A stretch of 64,000 bases of DNA from Phialophora verrucosa (lineage: Eukaryota > Ascomycota > Eurotiomycetes > Chaetothyriales > Herpotrichiellaceae). The first letter of the stretch is position 1. Each line of letters begins with the position of its first letter. The stretch covers positions 1,426,001 through 1,490,000 of the forward strand of contig MSED01000002.1 of the NCBI GenBank assembly GCA_002099365.1, in the 5' to 3' direction. Under the pieces are notes generated by a model, which saw only the letters and a program-made list of their open reading frames with translations, was not told where the DNA came from and did not search any database. Of this stretch, positions 22,317 to 34,122 are shown one piece after another. Both the position numbers and the translations under genes were made by a program.

Positions 22317-23283
22317 ATGATGCACCCACTGCAGCGGGCAGCGTTCAAGTTCAGCGCCAGGTCGCCGTGGCTGCGGCCACGTACACAGGGATTGCGAGTG
22401 CGACATAAGCAACAAGCGCAGAGATACTCCTCTACAAACCCTTCGAAAGACCCAACGCCTTCTACGCTGCCAAAATCTAACGATCTTCCTCCTCACTCGC
22501 TCAACGAGGTGGCAGCTGGCGAGACCGCAAAGCCCATCGAGCCTGTCGACATTCCCATCCAGCTATGGTACCACCGGCTGGGCCCCGTGTCTGACTTCTT
22601 CAAATGGTTCCATCGCACGCAGGCGAAGAGGCCATACACGGTCCAACTATGTACGACTCTGACGACTTACCTGTGCGGCGATTTACTTGCACAGGATATT
22701 GGAGGAGAGCTCTACGATCCTTGGAGGACGTTGAGAATGCTGACTATCGGAGCAATTGCTGCGATTCCTGGATACAAATGGTAAGATACCGACGGGCCCA
22801 CGGGAATAGTCCTGAATCCAAGTGTGCTCCTGAAAAAGCAAGCATACAAGACGGGAGCACCTTTAGAAGCTGACGCGGAAGCACTGCAGGTTCCTTTTCC
22901 TGGGAAAGAACTTCAACTACTCTTCCAGAATCGCGTCCATCGCCACGAAAGTGGCCGTTAATCAAGCAGTTTTCACACCCGTGTTTAACTCCTACTTCTT
23001 CGGCATGCAAGCGCTACTGACCGGCGAACATGCATCGGGCATAATCACACGCATCAGGACCACCGTGCCTATCAGCATGCTCAACTCCTTGAAGCTGTGG
23101 CCCGCTGTCACGGCGTTCTCCTTCGCCTTCATTGCGCCGCAGTACAGGTTCATGTTCTCGGGCATCTTTGCCGTGGCGTGGCAGTGTTATTTGAGCTTCT
23201 TGAACAGGAAGGAAGAAAAGATCGAGGCGCAGATTGATACTCTCAGCCACCCCGTGATACCCGAGGGGACTGTTGTGAAATAG
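22317..23283 (+). CDS. Mpv17/PMP22-family mitochondrial membrane protein
   Basis: Exons 22317-22780 and 22890-23283 (GTAAGA...CAG, splitting the Trp codon of YKWFLFLGKNFNY) give 285 aa. The first 60 residues are rich in Arg, Ser and Gln and lack acidic residues, like a mitochondrial presequence. The C-terminal half shows the family signature: LKLWPAVTAFSFAFIAPQYR then FMFSGIFAVAWQCYLS. Several hydrophobic segments (YLCGDLLAQDIGG, LTIGAIAAIPGYKW, VNQAVFTPVFN) fit the usual four-helix topology. Relatives include mammalian MPV17 and yeast Sym1, inner-membrane proteins linked to mitochondrial DNA maintenance and metabolite balance. The exact orthologue within the family is undecided. Confidence 0.87.
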
Positions 23284-23788
23284 AGATTTACATGGACAAC
23301 CTCAAGAACGTCGTACAAGAGGATGGCGATTTCTAAGGGAGAGATATGTGCGACAGGAAACGCATCGAGGTCAAGGCGGGACCTGAAAATGGTCAGCGAG
23401 CATTGCATTTTGGAGGACTGATGGGTCTGGGCGAAGCCAGTGCTACAGGAACAGGCTGAGTGAACACCATAGAATTTGGCCATCACATACATAGAACGCA
23501 GGCAGCGATGTCAGCCTAATCGTAGAGCAGACGCAGAATGGAAGGGACATCTAATCGATTGGGCATCATCTTCTCTCACATTTGTGCTCGTTCCCCGCGA
23601 CGCGTCAACTACGAACCGCAATTGACCAGGCAGAGGTGTCTCAAGTCCACCTTTGCCTGAGGTTAGGAAACAAAACAAGTATTTTATTTTCACGATGCAT
23701 CTATTTCAGAGCTGCAGCTCAGGACATCGCATGAAAGGCATCTTGTCTCTCTCACAGCTTTCCACGCGTGGTCGAGGATCAATGAATC
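23284..23788. other. Intergenic between the Mpv17-like gene and EXO5
   Basis: About 500 bp with 3' and 5' flanking sequence; no additional gene or RNA recognised. Confidence 0.45.
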
Positions 23789-25791
23789 ATGACGCCTACA
23801 TCGCCGTTATTCGCCCACTATCAGGGCTCCGCGATGTCAACCCCAGATAACGATGTGGACATGCAGCTTGACTCGAATTATAAAAAGCAGACGGCAAATG
23901 TGCAGGAGGATGACAACTTCGACGAGTACAGTGACTTTGCGGACGACCCTGAGACGCTTGAAATAATCGATCAACTCCTCCTCGAGGCGGCGAACGAGCG
24001 GAGAGAGGACGCGTTAGCAAACGCGCCCTTAGTTGTGACCGATATCGAGGACTATGAGGACCCTTGGGGCGTCCGTTTGCCTACGGTGCCTAGTCTTGAG
24101 GCTACGCATCAAAGGGTGCTTCAGAGCCTGTCCGCCGGGACCAAGCAACAGCAGGACATACGCGACGAGAGTGGTGAGCTACCCAGAAAGACTTCACTGC
24201 TTTGTCTTGCTGACCAGCTGACCAGCGGCTAGCCGAACGAAGACGCAGTCAAGGCGATGAAGAAGTCTCAAAAGCTCACAGAGGCGAGTCTGCTCAGCCA
24301 AAGGACAATGCGCAAGATGCAGCTCTCCAACCCACAGGATCAGACACTCGGTCTCCTCTCGAACGATTCCGCAAACCGCCCAAGAAAGCCCTCTCTGTCA
24401 CCGATCTAATCTCGCCGTCGTGGTGCGAATTGCAATACTACTACGTTCTGACCAAGCATGGTCGCAAAAGGAGGACACCTGCTATGAAACAAGGAAGTGC
24501 TGTCCATCAGGCCCTTGAAGATGAAATCCACACCACAGTCCCTGTGGAAATCACCAAGAAAGAAGACAGCTGGGGATTGAGGATATGGAATATTATCCAA
24601 GGCCTTCGGACGCTCAGAGAGACAGGCAAGACCCGGGAGCTGGAGATCTGGGGATCGATTGGCGGAGAGCTGGTCAACGGAGTTATTGATGAGCTCAGCT
24701 GCGAATGTCCCGATCCGAAGCTGGAGGAGATGAGCAGGAATCTCCAGAAGACCAAGGATATTGAGCCCCCGCTGCCGGAGTATCAGGCCAGTATCAGAGA
24801 CTATCTTGTTACGAGCGAGAATAGAGACCAGCGCCATTCGCAGCACCAGGCCCTCAGAAACGATGACGGTACAGACGAGGTCAGCGAGCCCGCTCCGGGC
24901 TCAAGAACGAGGAATCCCAGGGAACGGGAGAAGAGAATCTACATCATAGACGTCAAGACGCGACAAACACCAACATTGCCCACCGGTTCAGCCATCCGAC
25001 CTACCCTCGTTCAGCTCCACCTCTATCACCACATGCTCGAAAATCTAGCTCAAGGGAAGTTCCCGCTTTCTCAACTCGCAGAGAGATATCGCCTCGACAC
25101 GAATGAGATCTTTTCAGACTCGTTTATTGCTCAGATAGGTGGGCTGAATCAAGAGCTCTTCGCTTTGTCCCAGCAGAGCGACGACATGAGGCACGACAAC
25201 CTGCCATCTTCAACTCAGGACTCGATGGATATCCTTCTCCAGCACAACACTCTCGCAGCTCTGTGGGGATTCATGTTGGAGCAGCTTCGACTGACTTTCA
25301 TCCTTCCCTCCGGATCAAGCTCATCTTCTCATCCGGACACCACGAGCACCGAAACCGGCACCGCCTCGGCAGGCCACGATCTCCAGGACCCGACCATCCC
25401 ACCGCCTTCCTCCCTTTCTCAACTCCCGATCCCACCCTCTCAACCGACCCGCCTCTCCCCGATCCTCACGGCCCGCTACATCGCGACGAACTACAACCAC
25501 TCCGGTGACTCCCGCATGCTTGGCAGCAAGTCCCTCCTCTTCAATCCTTCCTTCCTCACCTCCCAGCTCTATACATCGCTTGGTTTCTGGAAAGGCGAGA
25601 GAGAGCCGCGGGGGGTAGAGGTCAACGATGCGTGGAAGTGCCGCGTCTGTGAATTCCGCGACGAATGTGCCTGGGTCAAGGAACGGGATGAGGTTATGGT
25701 TAGAGAGGTAAGGGAGAGGAGGAAGTTGAAGGAGAAGATGGAGCAGGGCGACGATGGGGAGGCGGACAAAGGGAGAAGGAGTCGAGTGTGA
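23789..25791 (+). CDS. EXO5: Exonuclease V (Exo5/Dem1), mitochondrial
   Basis: Exons 23789-24173 and 24233-25791 (GTGAGC...GCTAG, branch GCTGAC) give 647 aa. An alternative start is the ATG at 23834. The N-terminus is acidic and disordered. The conserved nuclease part begins at LSVTDLISPSWCELQYYY. It continues with TPAMKQGSAVHQALEDE and GGELVNGVIDELS, then the PD-(D/E)XK-like catalytic strand IYIIDVKTRQTPTLP. The three C-terminal cysteines in WKCRVCEFRDECAW, with the Cys of SWCELQYY, match the four 4Fe-4S ligands of this family. The yeast enzyme is a single-strand-specific 5' exonuclease needed for mitochondrial genome maintenance. The middle (residues about 500-540) has a Ser/Pro-rich insertion. 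It is convergent with the DUF3445 gene downstream. Confidence 0.93.
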
Positions 25792-26166
25792 GGGATCAGG
25801 ATGTGCCATGGCTTTGCCTTACATAGTACTTGCTTGGAAATACAGACGCGCCGCGCACTGCGCACGGAACAGCGAACGCGGATCCGCTTGGAGGGCATTT
25901 TGACAATTTGAGAACGCCCGTGATGAAGCGTGCATGCATGATATTGGGACTCATTGTGGGGAGGATGAAATGATACCGATATGACAACCGTCCGAGGGAT
26001 GCGGTACGGTGTACAGTTGCGCAAGCTTGTGGATGAAGCAGTGCTGATGTAGAAGCTCAACACCATACACATGCACAGACAACAGGTATTCTTTCATTTT
26101 TTTCAATCTACAATCTTTCAAGCGATCGATGTAACATACAGTTTAAGCCGATCGACGCCTACGATC
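25792..26166. other. Convergent 3' region, EXO5 / DUF3445 gene
   Basis: 375 bp between two stop codons on opposite strands, with T-rich stretches (about 26095-26105) suitable for 3' processing. No gene. Confidence 0.5.
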
Positions 26167-27612
26167 TCACCACGGATAAGCCCTCTTCTCGTCCTCTTCT
26201 TCCAACTTCAGGCCCCGCTCCAGCTGCTCTTGATGCTTCTTGTCCAGATATTCCAGCAGGACGGCTTCGTATTTCTCCTTGCCCTTGTACCGACTCACAT
26301 CGTCGCCCCAGCTGCGGACAGCACTGGCTAGCCGTCCGGGGACATAGTCTTCCTGGGCGATCTCGGTGATGGGGAGGAAGTACGTGCGGATCGTGAAGAC
26401 GACGCCGCCGCTCTTCGGCAGGCGTCGCAGGCTCTGGCGCTCCGAGCGGAAGAAATGGTGCTCGATCGCGCGGTTCTTCTCCGCCGTGTTCCAGCTGATG
26501 TCCGGCCGGTCCTCGCTGCCGATGCTGTGCGACCAGGCGAGGTCGTCGTCGACCTGCAGGAAGTAATTGTTCCGGGCGACCAGCTCCTCGGGCTTGAGGC
26601 GGCGGAAGAAGTTCATCATGCCCTTCTCGAGCTTTTCGCGGAACTGCGGCACGTCGCCCGACGTGTGGATCTCGCTGAGCGGCATGCCGTACTTGTCCTC
26701 CAGGCGCCAGAAGCCCGGCAGCAGGATCGCGCCCGCGAGGAGGTAGTACTGCCCGTCGGCGCGCTCGATCATGATGGCCAGGTCGTCCTGGACGAGGCGC
26801 GCCGCCGTCTGCATGGGGTCTTCGGGCAGAGGGTCGCTGGTCGTGTCGAGGTCTTCGCCGCTCCAGAGGTTTTTGATGCCCTTGTCCGTGCGGGCGTAGA
26901 GCGAGGGATACCGATCGGGAAGGTAGGACCGCAGTTCTTCCAGGAGTTCGATGGCCGCGGGGTATGCTTCCGGGGCGGTCTTGCAGCATTTGTGGCCGCG
27001 TTCGTTGATGCGTCGCGTCTTGTCGGCGTGGTAGCGGGGGAAATGGTTGTCCAGTTCGATCCAGCCGTCCCACTTGATGTTGCGGAGGCCCATGGTTACG
27101 AAGTACTTGGGGCCGTAGCGGAAGGGGCGGTAGGGAAGGGGTTTGGTGTGCTCGATGGACCAGTTCTCATAGGGCGGTGGTTTAGGGCGGACGAAGGTCG
27201 AGGGGGGCCATGTCCCTGGTTTGCGCGTCGAGGGGGCGAGGCTGGCGTGGGCTGCTTTTTCGAGGAGGGGAGTCGAGGGGGTCGATGGGCGGGATTGGGT
27301 GCGCGAAGAGCGGTATGATATGTATCGCGCTAGGGCGATGGTGAGGAAGAGCAGGAGCGTCAGGCCATAGGCGATCTCTTTGAAACGAGGTTGTCGAGAC
27401 AGCTTGTGGAAGTCTGCCTGGGCCGAGCTCAATGCTGAGGAACAGTGGTGCTTCGATCTCTGGAATTGGGCTCTGGACTCGTCCAGAAATGGCCGTATAT
27501 GTTCTTTTGCTTCTTCAGCATATGGCCGTATGTGTTCTCTAGCCTGGTCGACGTATGGTTGTGACCGAGCGATCAGGCTCGAAAGTCCTCGTTTGAGCGC
27601 CTCCGAGTCCAT
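26167..27612 (-). CDS. DUF3445 / heme-dependent oxidative N-demethylase-like protein, membrane-anchored
   Basis: Single-exon 481-aa protein; the start is the ATG of MDSEALKRGL. An amphipathic N-terminus carries two copies of (E/K)EHIRP(Y/F) at about residues 26-41. A transmembrane helix follows at about 79-97 (IAYGLTLLLFLTIALARYI). From about residue 145 to the end it matches the DUF3445 (HDOD alpha-like) family as I know it: YGPKYFVTMGLRNIKWDGWI, DPMQTAARLVQDDLAIMIE, LLAGAILLPGFWRLEDKYGM, EIHTSGDVPQFREKLEKGM, RSERQSLRRLP and GRLASAVRSWGDDVSRYKGK. Bacterial HDOD binds heme and removes methyl groups from amines. Fungal members are common but mostly uncharacterised, so the substrate is unknown. 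A long frame on the opposite strand is an artefact of GC-rich codons. Confidence 0.9.
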   Translation of the reverse strand: MDSEALKRGLSSLIARSQPYVDQAREHIRPYAEEAKEHIRPFLDESRAQFQRSKHHCSSALSSAQADFHKLSRQPRFKEIAYGLTLLLFLTIALARYISYRSSRTQSRPSTPSTPLLEKAAHASLAPSTRKPGTWPPSTFVRPKPPPYENWSIEHTKPLPYRPFRYGPKYFVTMGLRNIKWDGWIELDNHFPRYHADKTRRINERGHKCCKTAPEAYPAAIELLEELRSYLPDRYPSLYARTDKGIKNLWSGEDLDTTSDPLPEDPMQTAARLVQDDLAIMIERADGQYYLLAGAILLPGFWRLEDKYGMPLSEIHTSGDVPQFREKLEKGMMNFFRRLKPEELVARNNYFLQVDDDLAWSHSIGSEDRPDISWNTAEKNRAIEHHFFRSERQSLRRLPKSGGVVFTIRTYFLPITEIAQEDYVPGRLASAVRSWGDDVSRYKGKEKYEAVLLEYLDKKHQEQLERGLKLEEEDEKRAYPW

Positions 27613-28117
27613 AGTGCTGGCGGTGCTATAGTGCGAGTTGGATGTGAGAATCAACAGAACCGAGGAGAAGGAAGAGCAGTGAGAGGCCCAGCATATATGA
27701 CATCCAGGCCGTGGACTCGATATCTGGATTTGAAAACACCAACCTCCGAATTGGACGCGCAGAAGCTTGCCTACCCCAGATATTGGATATCCCAATCATG
27801 AACAAGTAGGGCGACTAGCTGTTATCGCCTTGCCCCTCGCCATCCACTGAAGTCCTTATCAATCGACACTTGATGTGCAACGGGGTAGACGTCGTCCAAT
27901 CGTGGGCGACGTTTTTCCTGGACAAAATTGCCTGTTTGGGGATGGCGACATTCTCTCCTCAGGGTCACCGAAGACCGCGGCAAGTCACCGCGACCTCATA
28001 ATTTTAAGGCCAAACGGAGATGGGCGTAGTTTCGACTTGCGAGCCTCGTTCAAGGTAATTACCACAAATATGGCCTACGCTGTCGTTCAGAAACTGAATG
28101 TCTCCTGACAGCTTCCC
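27613..28117. other. Intergenic between the DUF3445 gene and ALG9
   Basis: Promoter of the DUF3445 gene and 3' region of ALG9, both on the minus strand. No further gene is seen. Confidence 0.45.
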
Positions 28118-29962
28118 TCAGGACGTTCTCCGGCGCAGGAGGCAGTGTTCTCCCCAATGCCGGCGGTATCTGGATGGGATTACCGGCAGATCGGGTATCC
28201 AAATGGTTCGCGCAAGGAGTCCAGTCTTTGAAGCATCTAAAAATGGTGCGCATGCAATCCTCTCCCAATGCTCCTCGTCTGGAATGTAGAGGGGTTCATG
28301 CTCGGTAGCCGTCATGCCGGGCATGTATGAGTCGACCAGGAACGTGCAGTGGCTGACGTCGATGTATTTTCCGTGATCTTCCTCGTTTCGATCATTCATG
28401 CCGGGCGGTAATAACCAGGTGCCAGCAAAGAAACCGAACCCGGTCTTGCCCTCGTGGAATTCGCCGGGCAGCAGTCCGTCGAATTCACTCTTGATGAATT
28501 TTGCATGGACTCCTTTAGGGAGGAAGTGCGACGAGGGGAAGCGATACCAGTCCTTGCCCAAGCAGACTGTGTTGGTCGGGTGGGTCGTGCTCAATGTTCC
28601 CAGAGCATCGTATATCTGCAGCGGAGCTTGATATGCAGTGACTGTACCAATGATACGCAGCAGGCCAACATTGATCGACAGCAGGACGACAGGGAGGATA
28701 ACGGCGATTTTGGCTTTCGTGGGGATTCTGCCGAAGATGATCGAGTCTGTTGAGCCAATCCACGCTAGGAGAGAATGAAATGCTATGGCCCCATTTAGTG
28801 CTAGAAAGGGATACGCTGGGAACATGAATCGTTCTTCCTTGTGAGGCTGAAGGGTGAAAATGACGAGCCAGAGGTAAAAGGGCGAGAGGAAGGTGAGTGT
28901 TCTGAGTAATGATTGTTTCGTGGTGTGCTGTCGCAGAGTTATCGCTTGGAACAGGTAGAGTGGTGCGGAAATTGCTGCAAAAATGAACCAGATGTTGAAG
29001 TTGAGCAGCAGATTGCGAATATAGTAATGCCACGGCTCAGTTCCAAAGATGTCTGGTCCACGATCCTTGCCACCAAAGATGTTGTAGGCCACAATGCGCC
29101 AGGGCACGACGATGACTTTGTGGTAAAAGAAAGCGTCAATGCTGACCTGAAGGGCTAGCACAACCAGACATCGGACGAAGCCGTCCACATACCGTCTGAA
29201 GGCTTCGAAGAGATCGGTTCGCCCTATCACTGCAATGAGCCAGTCTTCAACAACGAACGGAACAACCAGGGCCCCCGAGAATGGCCATCCGAGCAGTGCA
29301 CCAATGCCGAACCACATAATGCCGGCGGCTGTTTTGGATCCGCCATGCCAATCCATGAACGCCGTCAGTCCCAGGGCAGAGGTGTACATGGCGAAACTAG
29401 ATGGCAAGAAAGCCGATGAAGCATAGAAAAGGCCAGGTGTAAAGGCAACAATCATGAGGTATATTATTCCAACTCTCGGATTGATGCTTCGAGATATGGT
29501 GGAATAGAGTCGGACTTCCGTCGCCGCGCATACAAATGCCAGCATCGTTCGCAGTGCGAAGAACTCGAACGTCTTCGATCGGCCAAGGACGCTGCTGACC
29601 TTGGCCGGGATGGCATGTAGGGCGATATACGCCCAGCTTCGTATGCTGAATTCTGGGGAGTACTCCCATGTTTGCAGACCGTAACCGTGGGTGAGGTAAT
29701 GCAAAGGTTCCCAGTAGTTAAAAGTTTCATCGCAGTCTTGGATCGGCGCGTACAATGCAGCGAGGATATGTGAACCCAAACATAAGTAAAAGGCGATATC
29801 TAGTGGCAGATAGAATTTAGTTGGCGCTGGTTGAGGTACCGGTTGACCTTTGGCTCTTTGACTTCGTCAGTGTGTTACGAATCGACGTGGACTTACGCCT
29901 CACCCTCTAGGTAGCTTGATTGGGTCTGTTCGCCTCTTGGAACCTTCCAGACTTGGATCCAT
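28118..29962 (-). CDS. ALG9: ALG9 alpha-1,2-mannosyltransferase (GT22)
   Basis: Exons 29904-29962 and 28118-29861 give 600 aa. The 42-nt intron (GTGAGG...GACGAAG) is short, but joining it restores an open frame through PAPTKFYLPLDIAFYLCLGS, which continues into the family hallmark LYAPIQDCDETFNYWEPLHY. Further GT22 features are TWEYSPEFSIRSWAYIALHA, LGWPFSGALVVPFV, LQPHKEERFMFPAYPFLALN and a polytopic membrane profile. ALG9 sits in the ER membrane and adds mannoses from dolichyl-phosphate mannose to the growing lipid-linked oligosaccharide for N-glycosylation. The ending HWGEHCLLRRR is typical of the family and supports the stop. Length is near the usual 550-620 aa. Confidence 0.93.
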
Positions 29963-30416
29963 ATCCTTTGAGCCGGCTTCCACTACGAAAGGAACGCACC
30001 AGGAAATTGTTTGTCGATGAGAAACAGTCCATGTTCAAGGAGACAGCAAGGCCTTTCCGGACAATGGCTCCCGGAAACCGGAACATCAGTTGATCCGATG
30101 GATCTCCTCAACCTCAGCCAGCCACCATTGTGTCCCTGACGAGCTGGGATCTAATTCATCGACGAGAACTGATTCTTCCGTCATGGCTGCTGCTGCTCCT
30201 GACATCCAGAGCAGGTCAATCTGTTCGGTATACTGTGTCTGGGGTGTCCCCTGACGGCAAGCTCCTCCAGGTGGTAATTGATTGTAGCCTCAGTCTCCGC
30301 TTGACCCTGGTCCTGGTGGCTGCCACCACAAAAGGTCAGGGGTTCGGATACGTGCACAGTACAGCTGACGAGCTAGGAACCAATGTGATGTTCAACTGTG
30401 CTTCAGTAAGGCCAAC
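29963..30416. other. Divergent intergenic, ALG9 / paralogue B
   Basis: 454 bp between the two start codons; probably shared or abutting promoters. No additional gene. Confidence 0.45.
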
Positions 30417-32121
30417 ATGCGGCTGCAATTCTTGCCTTACAACCCCACCACAGATTCTTACGACCCTGACGAGACTGCGCAAGAATCACCTCAGCAGCAC
30501 GCTGCTAGGGTTTACCATCGCAAGGCGAAATTGCTCAGGAAAGCCGCCAGCAACAGTCAAAAGTCAGCGGCAAACCGCGCCCAGCAATTGCCAACGAAAG
30601 CGACGGCGGGTACCGATGTCGCAAAATCTGGCACAACCGTTCCTGAGCCGGCGACCGTACTTGGAGCTGGCAGGATTGACCCGTTCGATACTTACTGCGC
30701 CTCCGACCATTCGCTGATTACACATGAGATGCTTGACCATGCCATCTCGTCTCAGTGGACTCTTTTCGCTCCCGACGACAAGCCGGGCTCCCTCCTCATG
30801 GCAAAGAAAGCCGTCATGGATACGGCGATCCGCTTCCCGGTATGCTTCCACACTCTCGTCTACTCAGGCGCAACGCACAAAGCTTTCCACCAATCACCAA
30901 CGGTCGACAACACCAGGAGCGCGATCCTGCGCTTGAAGAGCAAAGGGGAGGCCCTCAAAGCCCTGAGAAAAGCCTCACAGTCTAGTGCCACGGCATTGAC
31001 CGATGGGGTCGTCTTCGCCATGGCTCTGTTGGCGATACTAGGATATGGAGAAAAGGTCACACCAGTGACGAAGCACGAAAGAAGAACTATGGCCGCTCAA
31101 CAAGACGGCCAGTTTTATGCCTCCATGGAGTACGAATGGCAACACTGGAGGGCACTTATCGAAGTGGTCAAAATGAAAGGAGGGGTACATACAATCGAGA
31201 TTCCAGGCCTTGCCTTTGCCATTGCTTCGTAAGTTGACACGATCCAGTGGCGGACCTTGGAAGGTTACTCACTGACACGAGTGCAGCTTCGACATTCATA
31301 CCTCAATGATGTTTCAGACGAAGCCTTCTTTTCCTCTATTTTTGCCATCGTCGCTTGTTGTTGGCTCTTGGTCGACCGGCCAACCTAGTAGTCCCGCGTC
31401 TCAGAAATCGTCTGCCCTGGCCTCTGGCTTCGATTTTCTACCAGATTTAGATTTACCAGAAGCCACCGACCTGCTGAACGTGTTACGCGGAGTCCGTGAC
31501 ATAACTATCGCTTTCGACAGCTACCAACATGGCGAGCCTGAGGCACCACCGATCAAAGTTATCATCTTTGCTCGAAACCTGAATCAACATGAGCTCCTAA
31601 CCCTACTTGACCTATCGCGAGAACTATACTCTGAAGAGCTAGGGCAAAGGAGCGCGCCGGCGACAAAATGTCAAGCTCTCGCACTATACGAAATCTGCCG
31701 ATTATGTACCTTTGTCTTCCAAATGACAGTGCTTCTGCCGAATCTCCACGACAATATAGACGTCACAATACCATATGCTCAACGCATCAGACGGTGCCTG
31801 CAGATGGCGACCACCAACTTGAGCCTGCACGAAGACCCAAAATACCATGACCTTCTCCTCTGGGCGACCTTAATGACCGCTTGGCTTGTCAAAGGCACCA
31901 ACCTTCACGACTGGTTTGTTGACTTCTTGGTCGACCACGTCAGCGCGGGCAGAATCGGCAGGGTGGATGGTGGCCCGCCGGGTATCGCATTGTGGCCGAG
32001 AGTCAAAAATATACTCGCCAGCTTTCTTTGGCTGGACAGTGAATGTCTTGCACCCTGTGCCGCGATATGGGAAGAAGTCGAAGCTTTGCAAGTTCCTGAT
32101 GAGAAATGCGCGATTTGTTAA
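30417..32121 (+). CDS. Fungal_trans_2-like regulator lacking a zinc cluster (paralogue B)
   Basis: Exons 30417-31228 and 31287-32121 (GTAAGT...CAG, branch CTGAC) give 548 aa. The N-terminus (MRLQFLPYNPTTDSYDPDET) is followed by a basic stretch but no cysteine zinc cluster. The central and C-terminal parts resemble the regulatory domain of Zn2Cys6 factors: AGRIDPFDTY, EMLDHAISSQWTLFAPDD, HWRALIEVVKMKGGVHTI. The same blocks in the same order occur in the gene at 4268-5923, including an intron at the same place after the KGG block. It is probably nuclear; whether it binds DNA alone is doubtful. The next gene, an epoxide hydrolase, is convergent, 312 bp away. Confidence 0.72.
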
Positions 32122-32433
32122 TACCATGAACATGACACCGAGTACAAGTAAGGACGACCAGACCATGAGGGCACATCAATCAGTAAACAGTTTGCTTATT
32201 CAGGATGGGCTCGATTGACACGCAGGACGCTGCAGGGAACAAACGGGCACGGCGTGAGTGACAATTTTTCATCCATCTACTAGTATCTTCCAATGCCCCA
32301 AACTAGGGAGGCAGAGGCAATTTCGTGCACACTCCGAGCATGCTTTTCCTTGCGTCAGCGGCATTAAATCTAGATCCATGGTCAACGATGACTCTGTCGC
32401 ATGGGGGCTTCACGGCGACTCATCTCTCACCTC
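32122..32433. other. Convergent 3' region, paralogue B / epoxide hydrolase
   Basis: 312 bp between stop codons on opposite strands; no gene. Confidence 0.5.
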
Positions 32434-34122
32434 TCACTTCACGGGCCACCCGATCGTCTTGATGAACTCCTCCATGTCCTCTAGCATTTCTTTCGGTTTT
32501 TCCATGGCCGCGAAGTGGCCGCCCTGGTGATCGAGAGCGAAGCACATGTTAGCCAACCAGCCTGCAAGCCACGCTTTTGGAGGTTCGATTTCGATTGCTA
32601 CACTGGGGGGCACTCACGGAATCGTGCTGTCGGAAAAAGACAAGTTTATGACCCTGCTTGTGGACCCATTCTTTCGGCACGGGAGCGAGTTCCTTGGGGA
32701 ACCACGAGTACGCGACCGGCTTGTTGTTGTTATATTTCGGATTCCCGTGCGGGAGACCACGGCTGCCGGGGACGGAGAACTGAGCGCGCCGGCAAATGGA
32801 TTAGCTATTTTATGTGACGTGGGTCAACCCCTCCACGGGGGTCTAGGGCATGAGGATCGTAGCCAACGCCATACCTCGCGATAGCAGTAAATGCACCGAG
32901 GGAAGGACTCGGTGAACCAGTACAGAGTGATGGAGTCGAGGATCTTGGTGAGGGAAGGGGTCTCGTCGGTCCATTCTTGGAATTTCTCGCCGATCCTGCT
33001 CCCGTGGTGATGCGAATTGTTAGCAAATCGGTTCATGGAAAATGTCCCTCAATCGCTGGTTGGGTATGAAGGCGCTCGTGATCCTTACCACGCAAGCTGG
33101 GCGAGCGGGCTCGACGCCAGCACGAACCCAATCGTTGCAGGTCTGGTGCCGTGTTCTCGCGCATATCCGTTGCCGGTCATGTAGAATGCCTTCATCCGTT
33201 CCATTCCTTGTCTCTCCTTGTCCGTGATTTTGCTTTCGTCTACATCTTTCGGAGGCTCGCCGGCGACGGCGAAGTTGTCTGCGTGATCAATTAGTAAGTA
33301 TCCCGGCCGATGCCCAGCGCGGGCTGCTGGAAGTACCTACAGTGAACGCCTAAGAGGATAGCTTTGGTCAGCAATGGCTCGCTGTATCGATCTTCCTCTC
33401 CGAGCTCACCTTTACACTCGTCATAAGTTCCTGCAATCACTTTGGCCGTGAAGGAGCCGATGTCACCGCCCTGACAAATGTAACCGCTGCCGAAGCCTAA
33501 GCCGACCATGAGTTTGTTCATGATGCGAGCAATGTCCTCGGTGTCAAAGTCCCGGTCCAAGGACGGGCCGGAACTGAGCGTCCAGCCGGGCAGAGATACG
33601 GCGATGGTATGGTAGGGTAGCTCTTCGGGCGAGTACTTGTTGCGGTACAGGTCAAAGATGTCGAGATGTTCGAAGTGGCTACCAGGCCAGCCGTGCATGT
33701 ACAGAAGAGGCACGGCATTTTCCTTCTTGGAGAAGAGAGCCATGAAATGGATCTTGAAGACCTCGCCGTTGTCATCTTTCACGTGGGCGATGAAGTTGGG
33801 GAAAGAGTTGTTGTACTTCTCGATCGCGCGCCTGAATTGTGAGACGCGTCAGATGCCTCCTGATGGCCTTGCGTCTTTTGTTCGTGGGAACGTACCAGTC
33901 GTACTCATTCAGCCAGAAGTCTTTGGCCTTGCTCATCCATTCGTAGCTGACGCCGAATTTGCCCTCCTTGGCGTTGGCATGGAGGTTCTCATATGTCTTC
34001 GGGGCCAACTTGGAAAGCCGCAGCAGATCCTTGAAGTCCTGGAGTTCTTGGTCCGGAATGGATAGAGTGAACTTGTCCACCTGTAGAGTGGCACCCTGGG
34101 GGACGGTGTCGTAGCCTGCCAT
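32434..34122 (-). CDS. Epoxide hydrolase, microsomal/EHN type
   Basis: Seven exons: 33896-34122, 33410-33831, 33341-33361, 33089-33278, 32875-32995, 32618-32779 and 32434-32523, total 410 aa with all phases consistent. The N-terminal EHN region (FTLSIPDQELQDFKDLLRLS) leads to an alpha/beta-hydrolase fold: oxyanion motif HGWPGS at about residues 122-127, nucleophile Asp199 in CQGGDIGS, and catalytic His384 in GGHFAAMEKP. Tyrosines in the lid (for example LYWFTESF) fit the proton donors of this family. The enzyme would open epoxides to diols, for detoxification or secondary metabolism. Exon 3 is a 21-nt microexon encoding part of KAILLGVHY. The substrate is unknown. No biosynthetic partners lie nearby. 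Confidence 0.9.

Noticed and set aside
26159..27318. Long open frames on both strands over the DUF3445 gene
   Set aside because: The 287- and 304-codon alternatives are Arg/Ala/Gly/Pro-rich shadows created by GC-rich codons. Only the 481-aa frame matches a known family.
30417..34122. Paralogue B plus the epoxide hydrolase as a secondary-metabolite cluster
   Set aside because: No polyketide synthase, peptide synthetase, terpene cyclase, P450 or transporter nearby. The flanks are housekeeping genes.
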